Assembly: GCA_964405265.1 (NCBI GenBank) | Contig: CAYONC010000004.1 | Location: 1 to 64,000, forward strand | Source of the DNA: Eshraghiella sp964405265 | Lineage (GTDB): Bacteria > Bacillota > Clostridia > Lachnospirales > Lachnospiraceae | Reading direction: 5' to 3' | DNA: 64,000 nt | Part shown: one piece after another, positions 25,069 to 33,564 of the stretch | How positions within the stretch are numbered: position 1 is the first letter of the stretch | Layout of the letters: each line of letters opens with the position of its first letter | Program-made: the position numbers and the translations under genes | The notes under the pieces: model-generated | Databases searched by the model: none | What the model saw: only the letters and a program-made list of their open reading frames with translations | Told to the model about the DNA's origin: nothing

Positions 25069-26352
25069 ATGAAATATATTGAAATGTCAACTGATGAATT
25101 AAAGAATATACACGCAGGACTGTTAAAAGAATATGAGGATTATAAAGGGCTCGGACTCAGACTTGACATGTCAAGAGGAAAGCCGTCCCCGGCACAGCTT
25201 GATATAACCAATGATATGTTTGACGTAATTAATTCGTCATGCAGCTATGTTACGGAATCGGGAATAGACTGCAGAAATTATGGTAATCTTGAAGGAATAC
25301 CGGAAGCAAGGAAGCTTATGGGAGATTTTTTGGGAGTACCTGCAGATAATGTATTTGTGTGCGGTAATGCAAGCCTTAATATTATGTATGACTGTGTCGC
25401 GAATTCAATGCTGTTCGGAGTCATGGGATCTACACCGTGGTGCAGACTCAGGGAACCGGTTAAATTTCTCTGCCCTGTTCCGGGATATGACAGGCATTTT
25501 AAGATAACGGAGCTTTTGGGTATAGAAATGATTAACATACCAATGACCGAAAACGGCCCTGACATGGACATTGTTGAAAGGCTTGTATCAGGTGATTCGT
25601 CCGTTAAAGGAATATGGTGTGTTCCTAAGTACTCCAACCCTCAGGGATACGTGTATTCTGATGAGACGGTTAAGCGAATGGCGGCATTAAAACCGGCAGC
25701 GAAGGATTTCAGAATATATTGGGACAATGCATATGCACTTCATTATATATATGATGAAACAATAGAAATACCGGAAATTCTCTCGGAATGTGCAAAAGCA
25801 GGCAATCCGGACATGGTTTACGAATTTTGTTCGACATCCAAGATAAGCTTTGCGGGAGGCGGAATATCGGCACTTGCCTCATCTGCAGCAAATCTTGAAT
25901 GGATTAAGAAGAGACTTACGATACAGACAATCAGCTATGATAAAATTAACCAGCTAAGACATGTGAATTATTTTCAAAATATAGACGGAATTAAAGCCCA
26001 CATGAGAAAGCATGCCGAATTTCTAAGGCCGAAATTTGATGCGGTCCTTGAAATTCTTGAAAAAGAGCTCGAAGGAACCGGTGCAGGAACATGGACTAAG
26101 CCTATGGGCGGATACTTCATTTCATTTGAAACCGTTAAAGGATGTGCAAAAGCAGTTGTTGCAAAATGTAAGGACGCAGGTGTGGTTCTTACGGGAGCGG
26201 GTGCACCTTTTCCGTACGGAAAAGACCCTGATGACAGCAACATAAGGCTTGCACCGTCTTATCCTACGCCTGAAGAACTTAAAAAAGCAGCAGAGCTGTT
26301 TACATTATGTGTAAAACTTGTAACGGTTGAAAAAATTATTTCAGAAAGGTAA
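25069..26352 (+). CDS. Class I/II aminotransferase, type Id aspartate aminotransferase-like
   Basis: The 427-residue PLP enzyme is of the AAT_I superfamily. It begins with MSTDELKNIHAGLLKEYEDY and LRLDMSRGKPSPAQLDI, typical of the subgroup sometimes called type Id aspartate aminotransferase (the Corynebacterium AspT group), and has the PLP-lysine context CSTSKISFAGGG and an aspartate in YWDNAYALH that would contact the cofactor. The amino donor and acceptor are inferred from family only. A GGAGG site precedes the ATG. The following gene is proC, so the unit may concern amino acid synthesis. Confidence 0.88.
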   Translation: MKYIEMSTDELKNIHAGLLKEYEDYKGLGLRLDMSRGKPSPAQLDITNDMFDVINSSCSYVTESGIDCRNYGNLEGIPEARKLMGDFLGVPADNVFVCGNASLNIMYDCVANSMLFGVMGSTPWCRLREPVKFLCPVPGYDRHFKITELLGIEMINIPMTENGPDMDIVERLVSGDSSVKGIWCVPKYSNPQGYVYSDETVKRMAALKPAAKDFRIYWDNAYALHYIYDETIEIPEILSECAKAGNPDMVYEFCSTSKISFAGGGISALASSAANLEWIKKRLTIQTISYDKINQLRHVNYFQNIDGIKAHMRKHAEFLRPKFDAVLEILEKELEGTGAGTWTKPMGGYFISFETVKGCAKAVVAKCKDAGVVLTGAGAPFPYGKDPDDSNIRLAPSYPTPEELKKAAELFTLCVKLVTVEKIISER

Positions 26353-26367
26353 TTAACGGGTGAGAAT

Positions 26368-27165
26368 ATGAATACTTTCGGATTTATCGGAACAGGCAAC
26401 ATGGGTAAGGCAATGTTAAAAGGTGTGCTTAATGTTTTTGACAGAAATCAGATAATGATTACTGATGCATCTGAGTCATTAAGAATAAAGGTTGCGGATG
26501 AAACCGGAGTAATTACCGCACCTACCAACATTGAACTCGCCAACAGTGTTAAATATATTATTCTTGCGGTAAAGCCGCAATGCTATGAAGAAGTAATCAG
26601 AAGCATAAGGAATGTTGTTGAAAGGGATAAAATAATAATTTCACTTGCACCGGGAATAACGACGGCAGATATCAGAAATATGTTTACCGGAGACGTAAGG
26701 GTAGTAAGATGCATGCCTAATACTCCTGCCCTGATAGGTGAAGGGATGACAGGCATTGCATACAATTCAAAGGAATTTGATTTGGAAGAAATGGATGTCA
26801 TTTCCAGATTCTTTTCATCGTTCGGTAAATTCAGAATCGTTGACGAAAAGCTGCTTGACACCGTAACATGCGTAAGCGGAAGCTCACCGGCATATGTATA
26901 TATGTTTATAGAAGCACTTGCGGACAGTGCGGTCAAGTATGGAATGAGCCGCAACGATGCAATAGAATTTGCGGCAATGACCGTAAAAGGTGCAGCTGAC
27001 ATGGTTTTGACCACAGGCGAGCACCCTGCCGTTCTTAAGGACAGGGTATGCTCACCGGGAGGAACAACGATAGCGGGTGTTTCCGAACTTGAAAGAAAAG
27101 GCTTCCGTGATGCCATAATTTCTGCAACGGACAAGTGTTACGATAAATGTACCGGAATAAAATAA
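26368..27165 (+). CDS. proC: Pyrroline-5-carboxylate reductase
   Basis: The 265-residue NAD(P)H enzyme completes proline synthesis by reducing pyrroline-5-carboxylate. It has the Rossmann start FGFIGTGNMGKAMLKG, the VRCMPNTPALIGEGMTGI motif and the C-terminal signature VCSPGGTTIAGVSELERKGF. These are diagnostic for ProC. It sits 15 bases after the aminotransferase gene and its stop codon lies 1 base before the Nudix gene. Confidence 0.96.
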   Translation: MNTFGFIGTGNMGKAMLKGVLNVFDRNQIMITDASESLRIKVADETGVITAPTNIELANSVKYIILAVKPQCYEEVIRSIRNVVERDKIIISLAPGITTADIRNMFTGDVRVVRCMPNTPALIGEGMTGIAYNSKEFDLEEMDVISRFFSSFGKFRIVDEKLLDTVTCVSGSSPAYVYMFIEALADSAVKYGMSRNDAIEFAAMTVKGAADMVLTTGEHPAVLKDRVCSPGGTTIAGVSELERKGFRDAIISATDKCYDKCTGIK

Positions 27166-27166
27166 T

Positions 27167-27718
27167 ATGGCAGCATTAAAAAGAATAAAGAGAAAATTGG
27201 AATATCAGGGAAAAATACTTGATATATATTCGGATTATATTGAATTTGAAAATGGTAATAATGAGGTATGGGATCATGTGGAACACAGGAAAGGCGGAGC
27301 AGCCGTTCTGCCAATCCTTGATGACGGAGGAATAATTCTTGTGCGCCAATACCGCAACTCCATAGAAGCTGAATGTCTGGAAATACCGGCCGGGGCAAAA
27401 AATTATCCGGGAGAGCCGTCAGCCGAATGTGCGGCAAGGGAGCTTGAGGAGGAGACGGGATACCGTGCCGGAAAGATGAAATATTTATATACAATAGCCA
27501 CGACACCGGCATTCTGTAATGAGAAAATAGACGTATACGTGGCTGAGAATCTTCTGAAAACGGAGAAAAATCCTGATGAAAATGAGTATATCGAGGTAGA
27601 AACATACAGACCGGAAGAACTTCTTCGGATGATATTATCGGGCAAAATACAGGATGGCAAAACGGTAGGAGCAATACTTGCATATATGGCAGACATATCG
27701 ATAAGTTCTTTTTCATAA
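27167..27718 (+). CDS. nudF: Nudix hydrolase, ADP-ribose pyrophosphatase type
   Basis: The 183-residue protein has a Nudix box near residue 85: GAKNYPGEPSAECAARELEE followed by ETGY, matching GX5EX7REUXEEXGU. The upstream strand VRQYRNSIEAECLEIPAG is characteristic of ADP-ribose pyrophosphatases, which hydrolyse ADP-ribose to AMP and ribose 5-phosphate. In Bacillus subtilis nudF also lies just upstream of spoIIM and xerD, supporting the assignment. Confidence 0.9.
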   Translation: MAALKRIKRKLEYQGKILDIYSDYIEFENGNNEVWDHVEHRKGGAAVLPILDDGGIILVRQYRNSIEAECLEIPAGAKNYPGEPSAECAARELEEETGYRAGKMKYLYTIATTPAFCNEKIDVYVAENLLKTEKNPDENEYIEVETYRPEELLRMILSGKIQDGKTVGAILAYMADISISSFS

Positions 27719-27726
27719 AATAACAT

Positions 27727-28230
27727 ATGGAAAAGAACTTATTTAGCAGATGCATAAAATATTTACTATTATTTTTATCGGCAGAAATCGCGGGAATCAT
27801 ATTTTGCAATGCTGCGGGATACAGAAGAATACAGAACTGGAATTTTTATGAAAATCTTGTGGAAAAAGCGGATTACGGAAAAGTGTTTTCTGATGTATTC
27901 ACACGGAGAATTAAGTATTTTGCCGTTACGGCAATACTGGAGACCTCTGTATTCTGCAGATATATACCTGCAGCAGCTCTGACCGTGTCCGGATTTTCGT
28001 ATGGCATCATTGCATGTATTACAACGGTATTACAGGGTACCGGATATTTTGTTATAATATTATTTGCAATAACAGGGCATATGCTGCTGTATGGTTACGG
28101 AATATATCTGCTTACAAGGAGAGATAAGGGGATGCTGCGATATGGAACGGCATTTGTCATCATCCTTGGCGGTATGACGTTTGAAAGCTTCAGCTATTCA
28201 AAAATTTTATGTGAAATATCCGTAAGATAA
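27727..28230 (+). CDS. SpoIIM-like membrane protein
   Basis: The 167-residue protein has about four or five membrane helices and no recognisable catalytic motif. Its position between nudF and xerD is where Bacillus subtilis and many Clostridia carry spoIIM, a component of the DMP peptidoglycan-degrading engulfment machine, and the size and topology (basic N-terminus, helices around 10-28, 60-80, 82-105, 115-130, 135-155) fit a SpoIIM relative. Sequence resemblance alone is weak to my eye, so synteny carries much of the call. The ribosome site is poor, suggesting low expression. Confidence 0.6.
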   Translation: MEKNLFSRCIKYLLLFLSAEIAGIIFCNAAGYRRIQNWNFYENLVEKADYGKVFSDVFTRRIKYFAVTAILETSVFCRYIPAAALTVSGFSYGIIACITTVLQGTGYFVIILFAITGHMLLYGYGIYLLTRRDKGMLRYGTAFVIILGGMTFESFSYSKILCEISVR

Positions 28231-28240
28231 AACGAATTTC

Positions 28241-28269
28241 TTGATTTTAAACGGGAAGCATTATATAAT
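28241..28269 (+). promoter_or_regulatory. Sigma-A promoter of the xerD-like gene
   Basis: TTGATT (28241-28246), a 17-base spacer and a perfect TATAAT (28264-28269) lie 37 bases before the start codon. Confidence 0.7.
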
Positions 28270-28306
28270 TAGCACGTTAATTTAGGAATAAAGTAAGGTA
28301 CAGAAT

Positions 28307-29185
28307 ATGGAATGTTATATGGACAGGTATATGGAATATGCAAAGCATATACGAAAAATATCTGATAATACATTAACGGCATACAAAAGAGATATAGCCG
28401 GACTGATTGAATTTTTGAAAAACCACGGTATACATGATTTAAACCGTGTCAGCTTCACGATTCTGAACTCGTATGTGTTGGAGCTTGAGCGAAGGGGAAT
28501 GGCTTCAGCTTCCGTTTCGAGAAGCATTTCTGCAGTAAAGTCTTTTTTTTCATATCTTTACAATGAGAAAATGATTGAAAATAATACGGCGGTAAATATT
28601 AAACCGCCTAAAATCGTCCGAAGAACGCCTGAAATTCTGACTGTTGAAGAAATGGACAGACTTCTTTCGATGCCGGATGAGGCTTCACATAAAGGAATAA
28701 GGGATAAAGCAATGCTGGAGCTTTTGTATGCTACGGGAATTAAGGTTTCCGAAATAATACGGCTGAGAGTGAGAGATGTTAATCTGACGATGAATTTCAT
28801 TACCTGTACGGATGAAGGCAGGGAACGCTTTGTACCTTTTGGAAATATTGCAGGAAGTGCACTTTTAAGATATATTAATGAAGCAAGGAAAGAATTTAAT
28901 CCGACGGAAGATTATCTCTTCCTTAACTGCGACGGATACGGAATGAGCCGCCAGGGATTCTGGAAGATAATCAAACAATACGGGAAACAGTGCGGATTTG
29001 AAGACAGGATTAATCCGCATATATTCAGAAATTCGTTTGCAGCCCATATGCTTCAGGGCGGTGCAGACCTGAAATCAATTCAGGAGATGATGGGACATGC
29101 CGATATTTCAACAACCCAGAATTATGCAGTACCGGTAAAAGCCGGTATCAGCAGAGTATATGCAATGTCGCATCCGAGAAAATAA
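28307..29185 (+). CDS. XerD-like tyrosine recombinase with altered catalytic residues
   Basis: The 292-residue protein has a SAM-like N-terminal core-binding domain (about 1-85) and a C-terminal phage-integrase domain. The tyrosine (Tyr273, TTQNYAVP), second arginine with its histidine (His238 and Arg241, PHIFRNSF) and third histidine (His264, GHADIS) are present. The first catalytic arginine, found in the motif ATGLRVSEL of XerC/XerD, is lysine here (Lys146, ATGIKVSEI), and the beta-hairpin lysine of the GKGNKER motif is Asp169 (TDEGRER). Two of the strongly conserved active-site positions are thus changed. It occupies the Bacillus xerD (ripX) site after a spoIIM-like gene, so it descends from XerD, but strand cleavage may be impaired or it may act with another recombinase. 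Confidence 0.82.
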   Translation: MECYMDRYMEYAKHIRKISDNTLTAYKRDIAGLIEFLKNHGIHDLNRVSFTILNSYVLELERRGMASASVSRSISAVKSFFSYLYNEKMIENNTAVNIKPPKIVRRTPEILTVEEMDRLLSMPDEASHKGIRDKAMLELLYATGIKVSEIIRLRVRDVNLTMNFITCTDEGRERFVPFGNIAGSALLRYINEARKEFNPTEDYLFLNCDGYGMSRQGFWKIIKQYGKQCGFEDRINPHIFRNSFAAHMLQGGADLKSIQEMMGHADISTTQNYAVPVKAGISRVYAMSHPRK

Positions 29186-29204
29186 AAAAACGGAGGAAAA
29201 TAGT

Positions 29205-30596
29205 ATGAAAGACAATAAAAGAAAGTCAAAAAAGAATAAAACCGGAATTTCTGCAGGACTTGCATTAATTGCGTTAATAATGATAATCATAATCCTTGGA
29301 ATAGTGCTTATCGTTATCAATAAATATTCAGAAAAAGAGAAGAAAAAAGCCAACGAAGTTTCCCTGAAAATTAATTCAATAACCATTGAAGCCACAAAAG
29401 ATAAAGTAATCATCAATCCTTCCGATGTACTGAAGGGTTCAGATGAAAAAATAGCATCTGCAATCGTTGACGTGTCAGCCGTAACCGGTAATAAGGTCGG
29501 AAGTTATGAAGCAGTAGTCACATGTGAAGATAAACAGTTTAAATTCGCGGTAAGGATTAATGATACGGTAATGCCTGAAATAGAGCTTGTTGAAAATACA
29601 TACAAAACAGGTGTTAATCAGAATATAACGCTTGAAAATCTTGTATATGAATTTTCAGACGTTACGGAATTAAAAACAGGAATTGTCAATTCTGGCGAAT
29701 TAAGCGATGCCGAAAAGTACCTAAAGGAATATATATCATTTAACGAAGCCGGAACATATACGGTATACGCCGTTGCAATAGATGAGGGCGGCAACATTGC
29801 CACGTCACCGGTGGAGATTACCGTTGAAGAAAAGGTTAAAGCGGATTATATGAATTCCGGTGCGGAGCTCGTCATTAATTCCAAAACCGACCTGACGACA
29901 TTCCCGACGGAACAGATTCCGTACGGCTTTGGAACGGAAGTGGATAAAAATAACAGACCGGGAGGCTGTACCTGGTATGATAATAAATGGGGAAAATATG
30001 CGGCTGACTTTATCCATCCGATGAGTAATTATGTATTTCTGACCTTTGATGAAGGTTATGAATACGGATACACTCCTAAGATACTTGATACATTAAAAGA
30101 GAAAAATGTTAAGGCTGTTTTCTTTGTAACAATGCCTTTTGTTAAAGAAAATCCTGACCTTGTACAACGTATGATAGATGAAGGACACGTTGTCGGAAAC
30201 CATTCGGTTAATCACCCGTCGTCAGGAATCGGTTCACTGTCGTTAGAGGATCAGATTAATGAAGTTAAAGAGCTTCATGATTATGTATATGAAAATTTTG
30301 GATATGAAATGTATCTGTTCAGATTTCCGGAAGGCAAATTCACTGAGCAGGCACTTGCAGTGGTTCAGAGCCTCGGATACCGTTCGGTATTCTGGAGTTT
30401 TGCCCACAGGGACTGGTATACCGATGACCAGCCGGATGTAGCTGAGTCACTTGAAAATGCACTGAATAAAGTACATGGCGGTGAAATATTCCTGCTTCAT
30501 GCGGTATCAAGCACCAATACTGAAATGCTTGCGGACTTAATTGACGGAGTACGGGAAAAAGGTTTTGAATTCAGCTATTATTATAAAGTTGACTAA
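29205..30596 (+). CDS. pdaA: PdaA-like polysaccharide deacetylase with Ig-like domain
   Basis: The 463-residue protein has a basic cytoplasmic tail, one membrane helix (about 17-40), extracellular beta-sandwich regions (about 55-220) and a C-terminal NodB deacetylase domain (about 265-460). Motif 1 reads FLTFDEGYEYGYTPKILDTL, where PdaA has TFDNGYENGYT; motif 2 is GNHSVNHPS (HxxxH metal ligands). PdaA forms muramic delta-lactam in spore cortex peptidoglycan, and the resemblance throughout this domain points to that role. I chose ATG 29205 because GGAGG sits upstream; an upstream in-frame ATG lies inside the previous gene. Confidence 0.88.
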   Translation: MKDNKRKSKKNKTGISAGLALIALIMIIIILGIVLIVINKYSEKEKKKANEVSLKINSITIEATKDKVIINPSDVLKGSDEKIASAIVDVSAVTGNKVGSYEAVVTCEDKQFKFAVRINDTVMPEIELVENTYKTGVNQNITLENLVYEFSDVTELKTGIVNSGELSDAEKYLKEYISFNEAGTYTVYAVAIDEGGNIATSPVEITVEEKVKADYMNSGAELVINSKTDLTTFPTEQIPYGFGTEVDKNNRPGGCTWYDNKWGKYAADFIHPMSNYVFLTFDEGYEYGYTPKILDTLKEKNVKAVFFVTMPFVKENPDLVQRMIDEGHVVGNHSVNHPSSGIGSLSLEDQINEVKELHDYVYENFGYEMYLFRFPEGKFTEQALAVVQSLGYRSVFWSFAHRDWYTDDQPDVAESLENALNKVHGGEIFLLHAVSSTNTEMLADLIDGVREKGFEFSYYYKVD

Positions 30597-30616
30597 TATG
30601 ACTTTTGTGATATAAT
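30589..30616 (+). promoter_or_regulatory. Probable sigma-A promoter of the acyl-transfer cassette
   Basis: TTGACT (30589-30594), a 16-base spacer and a perfect TATAAT (30611-30616) lie 40 bases before the adenylation gene, overlapping the end of pdaA. Confidence 0.65.
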
Positions 30617-30656
30617 CGGTATAATTGCAAATGTATATACGAATGGAGCTGGCAGA

Positions 30657-32168
30657 ATGTATAATGTCTTAGAATATCTTGAAAAATCTGCTGAGTTATA
30701 TCCCGATAAGATTTCCGTAAAGGATAATAAGTCGGAATGTACATATAAAGAGCTTATTAATGAGGCAAAGAGGATAGGAACACAGCTTTCCGGACTGATT
30801 GAAAGGAAAGAACCGGTTGTAATATACGGAACCAAGAGCGTAAGGGTGCTTATGACTTTTTTCGGAGTTGTATATGCCGGAGGTTTTTATGTGCTTGTGG
30901 ATCCTTCATTCCCGAAGCAGAGAATAAGACAGATATTTGACGTGCTGAAGCCGAATGTCGTAATAACTGCGGAACAGTTGTGCAGTGACATGAAAGAAAT
31001 CGGATATGAAGGGACCGTTCTTGATATTGATTCAACCGGATGCGATACGGATGAGGACAGGCTTTATGCAGTCAGAAAGGGATTTATTGATACGGATCCG
31101 CTATACGGTATTTTTACATCAGGCTCAACAGGTAATCCTAAGGGAGTTGTGGTGAGTCACCGCTCCGTTATTGATTTTATTAATGTATTTACGGAAATAT
31201 TTGATATCAGGGAAAGTGATGTGATAGGTAATCAGGCTCCGTTTGATTTTGATGTATCCGTAAAGGATATTTATTCCGCTATGAAAGCGGGTGCCACTCT
31301 TGTTATAATACCTAAGGAATATTTTATGTTTCCAAATAACGTGGCAGACATGCTGGATGATAATAATGTTACGGTGCTTATATGGGCCGTATCTGCTTTA
31401 TGCCTTCTTAACAGGCTTCACGGGCTGAAGTATAAGGTACCGCACGCAATAAGGAAGATAATGTTCAGCGGCGAGATGATGCCGGTAAAGCAGCTTAACC
31501 AATGGAAGTCTTATTATCCGGATGCACAGTTTGTCAATCTTTACGGACCTACTGAGATTACCTGCAACTGCACCTATTACATCGTTGACAGGGAATATGC
31601 GGATGATGAAAAACTTCCGATGGGAAGGGCATTTCCTAATGAAAGGGTATTTCTTCTTGATGAAGAAGACAGGGAAGTTACTGAACCGGGAATAAATGGA
31701 GAGGTGTGTGTTGCCGGAACGGCACTTGCACCGGGATATTATAATAACATGGAACAGACTGACCGGGCATTCGTGCGCAATCCGCTCAATCCGCAGTATC
31801 CTGAAATCATTTACCGTACGGGAGACCTTGCATGCTACAATGAAGAAGGGCTTTTGGTATTTTCAGGACGCAAGGATTTCCAGATAAAGCATATGGGACA
31901 CAGAATAGAGCTTGAGGAAATTGATATTGCACTGGGTTCTGTATGCGGAGTAGAACGTGCAAGTACTTTTTTTGATGAAAAGAAAAATAAAATAGTATCG
32001 TTTTATGTAGGTGATATTGACAGAACGGAAATCATTCAGGCAATGAAAGAAAAAGTTCCTGAGTTTATGATACCTAACGTATTCATGAAAACAGATGAAA
32101 TGCCGCTTACAAAAAACGGTAAGACAGACAGGAATGCACTGAAGGAAATATACGCCGGAGGAAAGTAA
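30657..32168 (+). CDS. Amino acid adenylation enzyme, DltA-like
   Basis: The 503-residue protein is a stand-alone adenylation domain of the ANL superfamily, related to DltA and NRPS A-domains. Motifs include the ATP loop FTSGSTGNPKGVVVSH (about 157), FDFDVSVKDIY with the aspartate that binds an alpha-amino group, NLYGPTEIT, YRTGDLA and the C-terminal PLTKNGKTDRNAL, whose lysine is catalytic. It should activate an amino acid with ATP and load it on the carrier protein encoded two genes on. In dlt operons the substrate is D-alanine; the adjacent decarboxylase gene makes another amino acid possible here. The next gene follows directly with no gap. Confidence 0.88.
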   Translation: MYNVLEYLEKSAELYPDKISVKDNKSECTYKELINEAKRIGTQLSGLIERKEPVVIYGTKSVRVLMTFFGVVYAGGFYVLVDPSFPKQRIRQIFDVLKPNVVITAEQLCSDMKEIGYEGTVLDIDSTGCDTDEDRLYAVRKGFIDTDPLYGIFTSGSTGNPKGVVVSHRSVIDFINVFTEIFDIRESDVIGNQAPFDFDVSVKDIYSAMKAGATLVIIPKEYFMFPNNVADMLDDNNVTVLIWAVSALCLLNRLHGLKYKVPHAIRKIMFSGEMMPVKQLNQWKSYYPDAQFVNLYGPTEITCNCTYYIVDREYADDEKLPMGRAFPNERVFLLDEEDREVTEPGINGEVCVAGTALAPGYYNNMEQTDRAFVRNPLNPQYPEIIYRTGDLACYNEEGLLVFSGRKDFQIKHMGHRIELEEIDIALGSVCGVERASTFFDEKKNKIVSFYVGDIDRTEIIQAMKEKVPEFMIPNVFMKTDEMPLTKNGKTDRNALKEIYAGGK

Positions 32169-33341
32169 ATGGATAAATTTTTAGAACGGTATGGTACTCC
32201 CACATATATTTTTAATCTGGACATACTTAGACAAAAGGTTATGTCCATAAAAGACAGACTTAAGGACAGGGCAGGATTGTGTTATGCAATGAAAGCCAAT
32301 CCGTTTATCATAGGACCGATGAATTCATATATTGACAGATATGAAGTATGTTCGCCGGGAGAATATGAGATATGCCACAAAAAGAACATCCCTCCTGAAA
32401 AAATTATAGTATCAGGCGTTAATAAAACCACCGATTCCATGGAGAGGATTATGTCGTTAAGCGGCGGAAAGGGCATTTTTACGATAGAATCCCGTATGCA
32501 TTACGAAATACTTTCTGATTTATGCAATAAGAATAATTATAAAATAAAAGTTCTTGTCAGACTTACAAGCGGTAATCAGTTTGGGGTTGACAGGAAAGAA
32601 TTTGAAGAAATCATACAGCTGATTAATAATAATGACGGCATGGAACTTCAGGGCATTCACTTTTATTCGGGAACCCAGAAGAAAATGAAAAAAATAGAAA
32701 AAGAGCTGGTAATGCTGTCAGAATACAGACAACATATATATGATACTTATGGAATAAGCCTTAAAGAACTGGAGTATGGTCCGGGACTTATTGTTAATTA
32801 TTTTGAAAGTGATGATGAACCGGATGAAGCAGCAATGCTCGACCGGCTGTATGAGCTTCTTGAAAATACGGGTTATAAAGAAGTTACACTTGAAATGGGA
32901 CGTTTTATCGCATCTGACTGTGGTTTTTATATTACTTCGGTTGCGGATGTCAAGAATAATGAAGACCATAATTACTGTATAGTTGACGGCGGTATTCATC
33001 AGCTTAATTATTACGGTCAGATTATGGGAATGAAAAAACCGTATATGGATATTATAAGTGCCGTGCCGGTCTCCGGAAGCATGAAATGGAATATGTGCGG
33101 TTCATTATGTACCGTTAATGATGTTATTCTGAAAGATATTGAACTGCCTTCACTAAACATCGGAGATGCGGTTATATTTAAAAAGTGCGGAGCATATTCC
33201 GTTACTGAAGGGATGTCACTGTTTTTAAGCAGGGAGCTTCCTCAGATATTATTTTATTCAGAAGACGAAGGTCTTACATTAATAAGAAAAAGAATAGGAA
33301 CAGATGTATTTAATACATCACAGGAGGAAAAAAATGAATGA
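32169..33341 (+). CDS. Fold-III PLP-dependent decarboxylase, BtrK-like
   Basis: The 390-residue protein belongs to the LysA/ornithine decarboxylase family of fold-III PLP enzymes, not to alanine racemases. It has the PLP-lysine motif LCYAMKANP near residue 40, EVCSPGEYEICHK, GIHFYSGTQ, the C-terminal cysteine motif CGSLCTVNDVI and GAYSVTEGMSLFLS. GIHxYxGTQ and DGGIH resemble the group that contains BtrK, which decarboxylates glutamate attached to the acyl carrier BtrI in butirosin synthesis. The substrate here is inferred: a carrier-bound amino acid. The gene lies between an adenylation gene and a carrier protein gene, which supports that reading. It overlaps the carrier gene by eight bases. 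Confidence 0.85.
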   Translation: MDKFLERYGTPTYIFNLDILRQKVMSIKDRLKDRAGLCYAMKANPFIIGPMNSYIDRYEVCSPGEYEICHKKNIPPEKIIVSGVNKTTDSMERIMSLSGGKGIFTIESRMHYEILSDLCNKNNYKIKVLVRLTSGNQFGVDRKEFEEIIQLINNNDGMELQGIHFYSGTQKKMKKIEKELVMLSEYRQHIYDTYGISLKELEYGPGLIVNYFESDDEPDEAAMLDRLYELLENTGYKEVTLEMGRFIASDCGFYITSVADVKNNEDHNYCIVDGGIHQLNYYGQIMGMKKPYMDIISAVPVSGSMKWNMCGSLCTVNDVILKDIELPSLNIGDAVIFKKCGAYSVTEGMSLFLSRELPQILFYSEDEGLTLIRKRIGTDVFNTSQEEKNE

Positions 33342-33564
33342 ATTAATCGAAATACTGGAAGATATCGTACCGGGAGTTGACTACGAAAACTGCACAACGC
33401 TTATTGATGATCATATTCTTGATTCTTTTGCGATTTTATCGCTTGTATCGGAAATTGAAGATGCGTTTGATGTTGAAGTAGCACCTGTTGAGCTTGTTGC
33501 AGAAAATTTTAACTCTGCCAAAAGTCTCTGGGATATGATTAACAGGCTCAGGGGAGAAGAATAA
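33334..33564 (+). CDS. Acyl/aminoacyl carrier protein (DltC-like)
   Basis: The 76-residue acidic protein is a phosphopantetheine carrier. The attachment serine lies in DDHILDSFAILSLVSEIED, the usual LDS pattern (about residue 30). It resembles both DltC and general acyl carrier proteins, and would hold the amino acid activated by the DltA-like enzyme. AGGAGG lies seven bases before the ATG at 33334; the frame extends further upstream but only inside the decarboxylase gene. Its stop codon overlaps the start of the MBOAT gene (TAATG). Confidence 0.9.
   Translation: MNELIEILEDIVPGVDYENCTTLIDDHILDSFAILSLVSEIEDAFDVEVAPVELVAENFNSAKSLWDMINRLRGEE

Noticed and set aside
27138..27809. A 223-codon minus-strand frame over the Nudix gene
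   Set aside because: The plus-strand frame has a full Nudix box; the minus frame is rich in proline, phenylalanine and histidine without any motif.
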